From positions 1 through 64,000 of the forward strand of contig JAGKWU010000015.1 in assembly GCA_021151695.1 (NCBI GenBank): a DNA stretch of 64,000 bases, in the 5' to 3' direction. Source of the stretch: Cellvibrionaceae bacterium (GTDB taxonomy: Bacteria; Pseudomonadota; Gammaproteobacteria; Pseudomonadales; Cellvibrionaceae). The translations under genes were made by a program, and so were the position numbers. The notes under the pieces are model-generated. The model saw only the letters and a list, made by a program, of their open reading frames with translations, made no database searches and was not told the origin of the DNA. Shown here piece by piece: positions 8,138 to 16,885 of this stretch (positions are counted from its first letter, which is position 1; the number at the start of each line of letters is the position of its first letter).

Positions 8138-9226
8138 ATGGACCTTGTAGATCAACTTCGCCTTCTGTCAACTCGCATATCTGCCACAAAAAACCTCATC
8201 CAAACGGAAGAAGCCACCAAAAACTCGATGATAATGCCCTTTATCCAAATTCTGGGATACAACGTCTTCGATCCACTCGAAGTAACTCCCGAACTTGTGT
8301 CTGATATTGGAACAAAAAAAGGCGAAAAAGTTGATTACGCGATATTAAAAGACGGCCAGCCAATTATATTGTTTGAATGCAAAAAAGCAGGGGGAGATTT
8401 GCATATCAATCACGCATCTCAGCTCTTCCGGTATTTTCATGTTACTGCTGCAAGATTTGGCGTACTGACTAATGGCCTTACCTATAGATTCTTTACGGAT
8501 CTAGAACAACCCAACAAAATGGATGAGAAGCCGTTCTTTGAATTTAATATTCTCGATTTCAAAGAGCGTGATGTGGAAGAGCTGAAAAAGTTCACCAAAG
8601 CTACTTTCGACATAGACACAATTTTAACAACGGCCAATGAGCTAAAATATACCCGATCAATTCAAAACAAGTTATCAGAATGGTTCGTTTCTCCACCTGA
8701 AGATTTTGTAAGAATGATATCTTCGGATTTATTAGGAAATAAGCGCTTCACGCCTCAAGTAAAAGATCAATTCACGTTGATCACTAAGCGAGCACTTGAC
8801 CAATTCATTGGCGAAAGAATCAACGACAGACTAAAAGGTGCGATGACTATTGAATCTCCTTCAATAATAGAACCTGTTCAGTCATCCACAAATCCAGCTC
8901 CCGCAGATATAAATGCAGAACCGCAGGTACTTACTACCCCCGAGGAAATAGAAGGCTTTCACTCCATCAAAGCAATTCTTCGAGACGTAATACAACCAAA
9001 ACGTATTACGATGAGAGACGCGCAAAGCTATTGTGCAATCCTTCTTGACGACAACAATCGCAAGCCTATTTGCAGATTACGATTTAATAACACTCAAAAT
9101 CTTCGCGTAGGGATCTTCAACGACAAGAAAGAAGAGGTTTTGCAGCAAATTGAATCTGTAGATGACATTTTTAATTTAGCTGATCAACTAAAAGCCACGG
9201 CACTGTCTTACGAATCCAAAGTTTAA
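8138..9226 (+). CDS. Stand-alone type I restriction HsdR-N-like nuclease-domain protein
   Basis: 362 residues. The first 170 resemble the N-terminal endonuclease domain of type I restriction R subunits (HSDR_N_2 type). A PD-(D/E)XK pattern is visible as KVDYAILKDGQPIILFECKK, with the catalytic Asp near residue 67 and E-x-K near 81-83. There is no helicase or methylase partner in the window. Residues 230-265 form a Pro/Ser/Thr-rich linker to a small C-terminal domain of unknown role (from FHSIKAILRDVIQP). The gene is more AT-rich than its neighbours and sits beside VapBC, which suggests acquisition. Such solitary proteins are often annotated as restriction or defence related, but the function is untested. 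Confidence 0.65.
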   Translation: MDLVDQLRLLSTRISATKNLIQTEEATKNSMIMPFIQILGYNVFDPLEVTPELVSDIGTKKGEKVDYAILKDGQPIILFECKKAGGDLHINHASQLFRYFHVTAARFGVLTNGLTYRFFTDLEQPNKMDEKPFFEFNILDFKERDVEELKKFTKATFDIDTILTTANELKYTRSIQNKLSEWFVSPPEDFVRMISSDLLGNKRFTPQVKDQFTLITKRALDQFIGERINDRLKGAMTIESPSIIEPVQSSTNPAPADINAEPQVLTTPEEIEGFHSIKAILRDVIQPKRITMRDAQSYCAILLDDNNRKPICRLRFNNTQNLRVGIFNDKKEEVLQQIESVDDIFNLADQLKATALSYESKV

Positions 9227-9236
9227 ATAAACAAAC

Positions 9237-9262
9237 TCAGGGTGACCTTATGGTCACCCTGA
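9237..9262 (-). terminator. Intrinsic terminator between the nuclease gene and thiI
   Basis: An 11-base perfect stem (TCAGGGTGACC and its complement) with a 4-base loop. On the minus strand it is followed by a T-rich run (GTTTGTTTATTT), so it best fits the end of thiI. It could also block transcription from the left. Confidence 0.7.
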
Positions 9263-9271
9263 CTTCAAAAC

Positions 9272-10747
9272 CTATATCGCACAAGCACTCTTCGGCTCCG
9301 GCCGATAAACCCCCACATTCAAATGCCCCGCATCTTTTAAATTCGCCGCATGCAATTGACTCATCACACCTTTCTGGCAGTAGAGATAATACTGGGCGTT
9401 TTGCTCAAGCGTCGGGAATTTGTTGTTGAGGCCGTAGAAGGGGATTTTCAGGATTTCTATGCCTTCGAGACGTAGTGGATTCGACTCTTCTTCGTCGGGG
9501 TGGCGGATGTCGATGACGACTTGGCCCGGCTCGATATCGCCGACAACCGGCACAGATAAATCCGCATCCAGTTCATTAACAATTTCGTCGATATTTTGCG
9601 CGCGGCGATCGGCGATAGCGCGCTCAAGAACCGCCATATCGAAGTTGGCTTCCTCGCGCTCTACCTTGTGCAGTTTCGCACGAGTGGTGGGGTTTACCGA
9701 GATAACGCCGCAGTATTCCGGCATTTGCGCTGCGAACGTTTCAGTGCCGATTTTGCGAGCGATATCGATAATGTCGCCCTTATCCATAGTAGCCAGCGGA
9801 CGCAGCACGACGGTTTCAATCGCGCGGTCAATCACGTTCAGATTCACCAGGGTTTGACTGGATACTTGCGCTACGCTCTCGCCGGTTACCAGTGCCGGAA
9901 TCTCCAAACTCTCCGCAACTTTTTCCGCTGCGCGCAACATCATGCGCTTGAGCGTTACGCCCATGTAAGCGTTGTCGACTTTTTCGAGGATTTCTTTCAC
10001 AACATCTTCAAAAGGCACGGTCACAAACTTCACGCGATGGGATGCGCCGTATTTATTCCACAGATAGTAGGAGACTTCTTTTACGCCGATCTCATGGGCG
10101 CGACCGCCAAGGTTAAAGAAGCAGTAGTGCGCGCGCAGGCCGCGCTTGATGCAGAGATAGGTCGAGACAGTTGAGTCGAAGCCGCCGGAAATCAGCGACA
10201 ACACTGGATCTTGCGCCCCCAAGGGGAAACCACCCATGCCCTGCTTTTTGCTGGCGACGACAAACAGACGCTCCCACTTGATCTCCAGCGGCACCACTAT
10301 GTCAGGCTTGCGCAGCTCAACGCCTTTCGCGTCGGAGTGATGTAGGAGGCCGCCGCCGACATATTGCTCGACCTGGGTGGAGGTGAACTCATGATTGCCG
10401 TGGCGACGGGCGCGCACGCAAAAGGTTTTGCCGGCGAGCTGATCCTTCCAGTGCGGCAGCACCTTTTGGAAGATGTCGTCCAAATCGCCCACAGGATAAG
10501 CCTTTACCAGCGAGAAATTGGCGATACCGGGGGTATGGGCCAGCACTTCAGAGACCTGCGCGATGGTCGATTCATCGGCGTCAGGCGCCACTATCTCGAT
10601 CTTCTCCCAATCGCGCTGCACATCCACATTTACGCCCTTATCGGCCAGCAGTTTGCGCAGGTTATCGCGCAATTGTTTGATAAAACGCTTACGTACAGGT
10701 GGGCTTTTGATGATGATTTCGGAGAAAACTTTGACAATGAAGTGCAT
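9272..10747 (-). CDS. thiI: tRNA 4-thiouridine sulfurtransferase ThiI
   Basis: 491 residues from ATG 10747, which gives the conserved MHFIVKVFSEIIIKS N-terminus. The longer frame adds 20 unlikely residues. Domains in order: ferredoxin-like and THUMP (about 1-165), PP-loop ATPase with SGGFDSTVS (about 187-195), and C-terminal rhodanese (about 390-491). The catalytic cysteines are visible: PEYCGVIS and YLYCQKGVMSQ, the latter the rhodanese persulfide Cys. ThiI adenylates and thiolates U8 of tRNAs and, with a rhodanese domain, can also supply sulfur for thiamine thiazole synthesis. It is a single-gene transcript here. Confidence 0.96.
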   Translation of the reverse strand: MHFIVKVFSEIIIKSPPVRKRFIKQLRDNLRKLLADKGVNVDVQRDWEKIEIVAPDADESTIAQVSEVLAHTPGIANFSLVKAYPVGDLDDIFQKVLPHWKDQLAGKTFCVRARRHGNHEFTSTQVEQYVGGGLLHHSDAKGVELRKPDIVVPLEIKWERLFVVASKKQGMGGFPLGAQDPVLSLISGGFDSTVSTYLCIKRGLRAHYCFFNLGGRAHEIGVKEVSYYLWNKYGASHRVKFVTVPFEDVVKEILEKVDNAYMGVTLKRMMLRAAEKVAESLEIPALVTGESVAQVSSQTLVNLNVIDRAIETVVLRPLATMDKGDIIDIARKIGTETFAAQMPEYCGVISVNPTTRAKLHKVEREEANFDMAVLERAIADRRAQNIDEIVNELDADLSVPVVGDIEPGQVVIDIRHPDEEESNPLRLEGIEILKIPFYGLNNKFPTLEQNAQYYLYCQKGVMSQLHAANLKDAGHLNVGVYRPEPKSACAI

Positions 10748-10945
10748 GGATAAAAACCTGGCTAAAAGGACTTGTCCGACAAGGATGGGGCGGAGAAAAC
10801 CTCCCATTATACCCCGCCATCGATAAATGCGCCCAGATAAGGCCAGCTGGAGCTCTCTCCACTGGCATATGTTCCCGCCTCTGCTACACCTAATTGATTA
10901 GCTGCAAAGCAGTGACACAAGGCATGTTAAACGAGGAACCGCAAA

Positions 10946-12568
10946 ATGATTCGCAACTTTAATTTGGGGACAAGGTTAAGCTTGGGCTTCGGCATACTGG
11001 CCCTGCTGATACTGATCCAGGGCAGTATGGCGCTACAGAACATGTCGCGCATGGACGCCAGCCAGAACGAGATATCCGAAAACTGGATTCCCACCATCAT
11101 GGCGCTGGGCAACCTCAACATGAAACTCATGTATTACCGGGTGATCAGCCTGCGCACCATGGCAGACACCTCCGCCGAGGGCATAAGCACTAGCGAAACC
11201 AACCTGGTCCGCGTTGGGGACGAGGTTGACAAGGCCATGGACAAATACAAATCCCTGATTACCGAACCTGGCGAAAAGGAAATTTTTCCGCAACTGGAAG
11301 CGGCCAAGGCCCGCTATGCGGATAACAGCCGCCGCATTTTTGAGTTTGTAAAAGCGGGCGACCTGGATCAGGCCAGGGCCTTGTACACCCGCGACCAGGG
11401 CAAACTCGCCGATCAGATCACCGGCTACCTGGAAAAGCTGGTCGAAATTAACAAAAAGGGTTCGGACGAATCGGCAAACCACGCCGACAAGGTTTATAGC
11501 GAGAGCAAAGGCATAGTCACCAGCACTATTGCGATAGCCCTCTTGTTAACAGGGGCGCTAGCCTACGTGGTGACTCGCAGTATTACGGCGCCCATTAATC
11601 AGGCCCTGGATGCGACAGAGCTGGTGGCGAGCGGCAACCTGACCCGACATATACAGGTCGATGGTCAGGATGAGCCGGCGCGCTTGCTGGCAGGGCTTTC
11701 ACAAATGCAGAGCAGCCTGCGCCAGACGATTACCGAAATCGCCAACTCCTCCAGCCAATTGGCCGCCGCCACCGAGGAATTACACCACGTGGCCGACGAA
11801 GCCACGCATAACCTGAATCGCCAAAACGACGAAATCCAGCAAGCCGCCACCGCGGTTACCGAAATGAGCGCTGCCGTGGATGAGGTAGCCCGCAACGCCA
11901 CCAGCACATCCGAAGCGTCCAACCAATCCACCCAACTGGCTCGCTCTGGCCGCGAGCGCGTGCTGGAAACTGTGTCTTCCATCCAGGCTATGACCGATGA
12001 AGTCTTGAAATCCGCCCAATTGGTGGAGGGATTGGCAGAACAATCGCAACACATTGGCAAGGTGATGGACGTGATACGCGCAATTGCCGAGCAGACCAAT
12101 TTGCTCGCCCTTAACGCGGCGATCGAAGCGGCGCGTGCAGGTGAAGCGGGACGTGGATTTGCCGTGGTGGCTGATGAGGTGCGCGCGTTGGCCCACCGCA
12201 CCCAGGAATCCACGCGCGAAATTGAACAGATGATCAAACAGATACAATCCGGCGCCGATGCGGCCGTAATCTCTATGCGCAACAGTGCGGGCCACACACA
12301 ACAAACCCTGAGCATCGCCCAGGAGTCTGGCAAAGCGCTGGATCAAATCAGCGAGCAGAGCGGCCTCATCAGCGATCGCAACCTGCTCATTGCCAGTGCC
12401 TCGGAAGAGCAGGCCGCCGTAGCGCGCGAGGTGGACCGCAACATAGTCAACATCAGCACCCTGGCCGCCCAATCCTCCTCCGGCGCCAATCAAACCAGCG
12501 CGTCGGCGAGCGAACTGGCACGTCTCGCTAACAGTTTGAATGGGCTAGTCGCACGCTTTGTAATTTAG
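10946..12568 (+). CDS. Methyl-accepting chemotaxis protein with four-helix sensor
   Basis: 540 residues. One membrane segment at about 12-30 and a second at about 191-211 bracket a helical periplasmic domain of the 4HB_MCP type. A HAMP domain (about 212-265) and the cytoplasmic signalling coiled coil follow. The highly conserved hairpin tip is IAEQTNLLALNAAIEAARAG near residues 382-401. The protein sends ligand signals to CheA/CheW. The ligand is unknown. GAGG 8 bases before ATG 10946 supports the start. No other chemotaxis gene is adjacent. Confidence 0.93.
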   Translation: MIRNFNLGTRLSLGFGILALLILIQGSMALQNMSRMDASQNEISENWIPTIMALGNLNMKLMYYRVISLRTMADTSAEGISTSETNLVRVGDEVDKAMDKYKSLITEPGEKEIFPQLEAAKARYADNSRRIFEFVKAGDLDQARALYTRDQGKLADQITGYLEKLVEINKKGSDESANHADKVYSESKGIVTSTIAIALLLTGALAYVVTRSITAPINQALDATELVASGNLTRHIQVDGQDEPARLLAGLSQMQSSLRQTITEIANSSSQLAAATEELHHVADEATHNLNRQNDEIQQAATAVTEMSAAVDEVARNATSTSEASNQSTQLARSGRERVLETVSSIQAMTDEVLKSAQLVEGLAEQSQHIGKVMDVIRAIAEQTNLLALNAAIEAARAGEAGRGFAVVADEVRALAHRTQESTREIEQMIKQIQSGADAAVISMRNSAGHTQQTLSIAQESGKALDQISEQSGLISDRNLLIASASEEQAAVAREVDRNIVNISTLAAQSSSGANQTSASASELARLANSLNGLVARFVI

Positions 12569-12602
12569 CCGCACGCGTTGTCATTTAGCCCTGTGATTTG
12601 AA

Positions 12603-15308
12603 TTATTTTCCCGCCTCCGCCGCTGGTATCGAACCAGCGGCGTTTTTATATTCCTCCATTTTTTCCTGCAGCAATTTGGCGTCCTTGTAAGACGGATACA
12701 AATGCAGGTAACGCTCGTAATAGGGAACAGATTCCTGCTGGCGGCCAAGCTTCACCATCATATCGCCAAGGTTGAGATAAACCGCTGTGCGTTTGGGGTC
12801 CAGCTCCACCGTGCGGTAATACCACTTGAGTGCCTCTTCGTTTTCGTTGAGTTGATCGAGCATGTAGGCGTAATTATTCAGCAACATGGGATTGTAGGGA
12901 TTTAACCTCACTGCCTCTGCCAGATCGCGCTTGGCTTCAACAAACTTTTTCGCTTTGAAAAATTCCAGCGCCGAAGCATTCAACTGATTGGCTTTGAGTT
13001 TGCGATCTACCGTCACAGCACCCGCTACAGCTTTTGCAGACGAGGAGGCTGTTGGTGCGGATTTGGCCATGGGCGCTGCCGCTACCGGCTCACCTTTTTT
13101 CTGCTTTTCCAACGCCACTTCCAACTCAAGACGGCGCTTGATATTGGCGCTGGTGTTTTGTCGCAGCGAATTAATTTCGTCCTCCACACGTTTAGAGTCT
13201 TCCACTAATTTCTGGTTGATTTCAGCAACCGCATTGCTCTGGACTTTAAATACAAAATCCCCGCCTTCGCTGCCCAACATATTGCCAAAGGCGGGTGTTT
13301 GATCGGAATAGCTGGAGACAACGGGCGCAACATAGGTTCCCAATTCGGAGGCCGTTACATAGCCGTTGTTGTCGGTATCCGCGAGGCCTTCGATGGCTTG
13401 CAAAAATGTCCAGGTAAATACCGAGTGGCCGCCGGGGCCGGCATCGGATACCTGCTGATCAGCACCACCTGCCGTGAGTATCTGCCGCGCTTTGCGGCCG
13501 GTGATTTGCTGGATGTAATTCACTGACTGGCCAACGCTCATACCGGCGCGGGTGAGTGCGAGACCGCTATAGCAACTGTCCATCACAAAGTACACATGCT
13601 TGGCGGGAATCAATGCGGAGAAATCATTGAGCTGTGTCATGCTGATAGCGCGGTTCTGGTATTTTTCGGCATCGGCGTCCACAGGAATGATGTAGCCGAG
13701 AGACTTTCCGCCAGGCATTTCGCGCGTAGCGCCATGGCCCGCATAAAACACAAACACGCGATCATTTTCACCGATGCGTTTTGGGTCGGCTAATTGATAG
13801 CCAAGCACTTCGGTGATGCGCTCGGAGGTCGCATCCTGATCGTAAAGCGCAATGATATTTTCTTTGGCGAAACCCAACTTGCTGGATAAATGTTCGGCAA
13901 CAGATTTTGCGTCGTTCACTGCGTATTGCAATTTAGGCCAGGATTTATAGTCGTTAATGCCGATCACCACCGCCCAACTCTTGCCATAAAAATCCGTAGG
14001 CGCTGCTTGCACTTTGGGTAGGCCGGTGGAATTTTCGCTAAAGCTGCGACCATCCAGCGTCACCACACGATAACCGCGCTCAGCCAGCGCCGTTAAAATA
14101 CTGGGCAGCGCCAGCACACTTTGTTTATGGATATCGTGAAATAACAAAATACCTTTTTTGGTTTTTTCCAATTCCAGCATAGTGCGATCGGCAATGGATT
14201 CGGGAATGGGATCAGCCCAATCCATGGAATCTATATTCCACATCACCGAAATCATGCCGTCTTTTGCCGCCAGCTTGTCCAGCTCTTTGTCGCGCGAGCC
14301 ATAAGGTGGACGAAAAAGTGTATTGCTTTGTCCTTTGCTTTTGTTGATCAGCAGATTGGTTTTATCCAATTCGCCGCTGCGACCGGCTTCATCCAGTTTA
14401 GTCAGTATCGCGTGGCTGAAACTGTGGTTGGCGAGAATATGGCCCTCATCAATGATGCGCTTCACCACCGCATCATTACGTGTAGTGATAACTTTCTTGC
14501 CATCGCTTTCACCCAGGTTTTTTCCCAGGCTGAAAAAATAACCGTGCACATCGTACTGTTTGAGGATATCGAGAATTTGCGGGGTATTGAGCGCGTGCGG
14601 GCCGTCATCAAAGGTAAGTACCACCGTTTTTTCCGGCAGGCCATTGCCCCAGACAATTTTTGGGGTTTGATCGGTTAATTCATCGGTTTTGGTTTTGGAA
14701 TTGTTATCACCGCGCATCATGTAGCGAAATAAACTTGGTTGCTCGCTGGCGTAATGCTGGATCAGCTCCCGCACATCGGCTTTGCTATCCAGAAATTTAA
14801 GGTAATCATCCCAGCTTTCGTATTGCTCGCCGCGCTTCAAACCATCCAACACCTTGCCATAGTCAGCGCGATAGCGGCGCAACACTGATTGGTAAGTTTT
14901 TACCGAGACATCCAGCCTGGCCAATTGCGCCGACGTCAACCCACGTTCTTTTTCAATGGCGACCAAATTATCGTAGAGGTCACCAAAGGCGAGTAGATCC
15001 GCCGGATGCTCTTTCACCACTTGCTCGGCGTAGACAATCAATGCCTGACTGGGACCGCTTACCTGGGATTTATCACTCGTCGCCAGGCGCGCTTCATCCA
15101 GTAATGTTTCAATTAATTCCTGTTTGATCGCATAGGCGTTGCGCGCGGCAAATACATTATCGGCCAGAGGATCGTTAGAGGCTCCCTTGGCCAACATTTG
15201 TACCATCGCCCTGTGGGCATCGAGGATCTGGGCGAGGGAATCCTTATCCTCAGCAACACAACTGAGGGATTGAAAAAGCGCAATTACAAACAGAATTCTT
15301 TTTATCAT
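12603..15308 (-). CDS. Secreted NodB deacetylase / caspase-like peptidase / TPR fusion protein
   Basis: 901 residues with an N-terminal signal sequence (cleavage likely after CVA, residue 19), so it acts outside the cytoplasm. A helical region spans 20-215. A NodB polysaccharide deacetylase domain spans about 225-420, with the metal/catalytic motifs TFDDGPH (232-238), HSFSH (295-299), RPPYG (333-337) and FHDIH (390-394). A peptidase C14 caspase-like domain spans about 443-690, with the catalytic pair His525 (YAGHG) and Cys579 (MDSCYSG). An EF-hand-like loop DTDNNGYVTASE lies at 644-655. A charged coiled coil (690-740) leads to TPR repeats (about 775-885). It is the last gene of a minus-strand run with the SH3-like and SPFH genes. 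The substrates of both enzymatic domains are unknown. Confidence 0.88.
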   Translation of the reverse strand: MIKRILFVIALFQSLSCVAEDKDSLAQILDAHRAMVQMLAKGASNDPLADNVFAARNAYAIKQELIETLLDEARLATSDKSQVSGPSQALIVYAEQVVKEHPADLLAFGDLYDNLVAIEKERGLTSAQLARLDVSVKTYQSVLRRYRADYGKVLDGLKRGEQYESWDDYLKFLDSKADVRELIQHYASEQPSLFRYMMRGDNNSKTKTDELTDQTPKIVWGNGLPEKTVVLTFDDGPHALNTPQILDILKQYDVHGYFFSLGKNLGESDGKKVITTRNDAVVKRIIDEGHILANHSFSHAILTKLDEAGRSGELDKTNLLINKSKGQSNTLFRPPYGSRDKELDKLAAKDGMISVMWNIDSMDWADPIPESIADRTMLELEKTKKGILLFHDIHKQSVLALPSILTALAERGYRVVTLDGRSFSENSTGLPKVQAAPTDFYGKSWAVVIGINDYKSWPKLQYAVNDAKSVAEHLSSKLGFAKENIIALYDQDATSERITEVLGYQLADPKRIGENDRVFVFYAGHGATREMPGGKSLGYIIPVDADAEKYQNRAISMTQLNDFSALIPAKHVYFVMDSCYSGLALTRAGMSVGQSVNYIQQITGRKARQILTAGGADQQVSDAGPGGHSVFTWTFLQAIEGLADTDNNGYVTASELGTYVAPVVSSYSDQTPAFGNMLGSEGGDFVFKVQSNAVAEINQKLVEDSKRVEDEINSLRQNTSANIKRRLELEVALEKQKKGEPVAAAPMAKSAPTASSSAKAVAGAVTVDRKLKANQLNASALEFFKAKKFVEAKRDLAEAVRLNPYNPMLLNNYAYMLDQLNENEEALKWYYRTVELDPKRTAVYLNLGDMMVKLGRQQESVPYYERYLHLYPSYKDAKLLQEKMEEYKNAAGSIPAAEAGK

Positions 15309-15423
15309 GGGCGTGGGCTTGTCCTTTAAGCGAGGGGAAATGTCGGTCTCGAACAGACTGGCTGTCGGACTAGCCGCAGAGTGTGTCGAGCGCCGACGGT
15401 AAAAACAAGCCCCATGATTTGGT

Positions 15424-16863
15424 TTATCGAACGATCAGGTTCTGGCTTTTCCATTGCGGATCTTGCCAGCGGTAAAAGCTGCTCAGGTTTTCCGGTTTAT
15501 CCGCCGTTTTTTCTACCTGCAAACTCGCGATGCTCACCAGATCAAAACTGCGTTTGAAACGGCCATCCATTTTTACCTCGCGCGCCACCAGCATTTTGTC
15601 GGTGGCAGGCACCCAACCCGCAAATTCCACATAGCCCAAACCCGGATCAGTGGCCGCGGGCGGCAGTACATCGACAACCCAGGCGTTATCCACCTGATGG
15701 AACAACCAGAGTTCGCGCCAGCCATCTAAAGGTTCAACAGCCAATGTCAGTGCGCTGTTGCCCGCGTTAGCTCGCGCTGATGCCTGCCACACCTGACTGT
15801 AGGTGCAGCGTTTTACCAACGCATTTTGTTTTGCATCCACTAGCGTCACGCAGGTTTCACCAGGCTCACCTGCGCTGGTGGCAATCGTCAAATCTGATTT
15901 TGGTGGAGTAACCATTTCCTGCGCCCAACGGGTCGCGCCCACGCGCACTGCAGCGTCATTAAAAGCGGCGCTGTCTTCATCCGTTAACTCCATTCTATTT
16001 ATGCCCGCCAATTCCGTGAGGGCGCGATTGGCAGTGTTGCGTGATTGGTTGCGCGATTGATCGCTGCCCCTGCGACTTTGTTGATAAGCCACACTCGACA
16101 AGACACCAGCGCGACGCATGCGCACGCGATTTTTTAAATACTCGGGCACACCCAGCAATTCAACCTTATCGAGCAGTTCAGCTCGCCATTCATCCAACGC
16201 AATGCGTTGAATGGGTGTGATGGCAGGATCAATACAATCCTGCCGCGTAAGCGCCAAGGCGGCGCGTGCTTTTTGTTCGTTGCTGGCATTCATTCCCAGC
16301 AGACGACGAAACGCATCGCCCTCGTAGCAAAGTTGCACGCGGCCATCGCGCTCGAAACTTTGCATCACCACACCATATTGCGCAGCCACTTCGAGATGTG
16401 CAGCGATGATCGCATCATCCTGACGCGCTTTGCGCGATGAAGCGCGCCTGGCTAAACGCTCCGCCATAGTTCCCAGGGCATCCAGTGCTTCGGGGCCTAT
16501 ATCGCGAGCGGGCGCGGCTTTTAAATAGCTAGCCACATAGGCGATGCCCAAGGCTTCGGCACCGGGGGTATCGCGCACAAAACGCACCACTGCCAAGGCT
16601 TCGGGCGCGTGCTCCGGCTCCAGCGATAACTGGCGCACCTGACTCGCCTTGATATAACCGCCGCGCTCAAGCCGGTGATCGTAGACTTGCAGGTAATCTG
16701 CTTTTTCACCGCGCACGTCCAAGCTATCGCCCTGCCAGAGCACCGCTTGCTGCTGCGCACTGTCGCGTGGCGAGGCGCGCAGCGGCGCCTGATCCAGGGT
16801 GACTATGGCAGTATTCATTGTTGCTGCACTCATCATCGCCGTTAAGGCCATTACACCGAACAT
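15424..16863 (-). CDS. Exported SH3-like domain protein of unknown function
   Basis: 479 residues from ATG 16863, chosen because AGGAG stands upstream and the longer frame overlaps the preceding gene by 32 bases. A short hydrophobic N-terminus (MFGVMALTAMMSAATMNTA) may be a signal sequence, though it lacks the usual positive charges. Residues about 20-80 look like a bacterial SH3 domain (APLRASPRDS, then GDSLDVRG and GGYIKASQVRQL), a fold that often binds peptidoglycan or peptides. The remaining 400 residues match no family I recognise. It lies 22 bases after the SPFH gene and 115 bases before the deacetylase-caspase gene on the same strand, so all three are probably co-transcribed. Confidence 0.72.
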   Translation of the reverse strand: MFGVMALTAMMSAATMNTAIVTLDQAPLRASPRDSAQQQAVLWQGDSLDVRGEKADYLQVYDHRLERGGYIKASQVRQLSLEPEHAPEALAVVRFVRDTPGAEALGIAYVASYLKAAPARDIGPEALDALGTMAERLARRASSRKARQDDAIIAAHLEVAAQYGVVMQSFERDGRVQLCYEGDAFRRLLGMNASNEQKARAALALTRQDCIDPAITPIQRIALDEWRAELLDKVELLGVPEYLKNRVRMRRAGVLSSVAYQQSRRGSDQSRNQSRNTANRALTELAGINRMELTDEDSAAFNDAAVRVGATRWAQEMVTPPKSDLTIATSAGEPGETCVTLVDAKQNALVKRCTYSQVWQASARANAGNSALTLAVEPLDGWRELWLFHQVDNAWVVDVLPPAATDPGLGYVEFAGWVPATDKMLVAREVKMDGRFKRSFDLVSIASLQVEKTADKPENLSSFYRWQDPQWKSQNLIVR

Positions 16864-16885
16864 CGCCCTGCTCTCCTGATCGTTT

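Noticed and set aside
9237..9262. The 11-base inverted repeat before thiI as an attachment site or operator
   Set aside because: The adjacent T-rich run on the minus strand and its place after the thiI stop fit a terminator, and there is no matching copy at the other side of the VapBC/nuclease patch.
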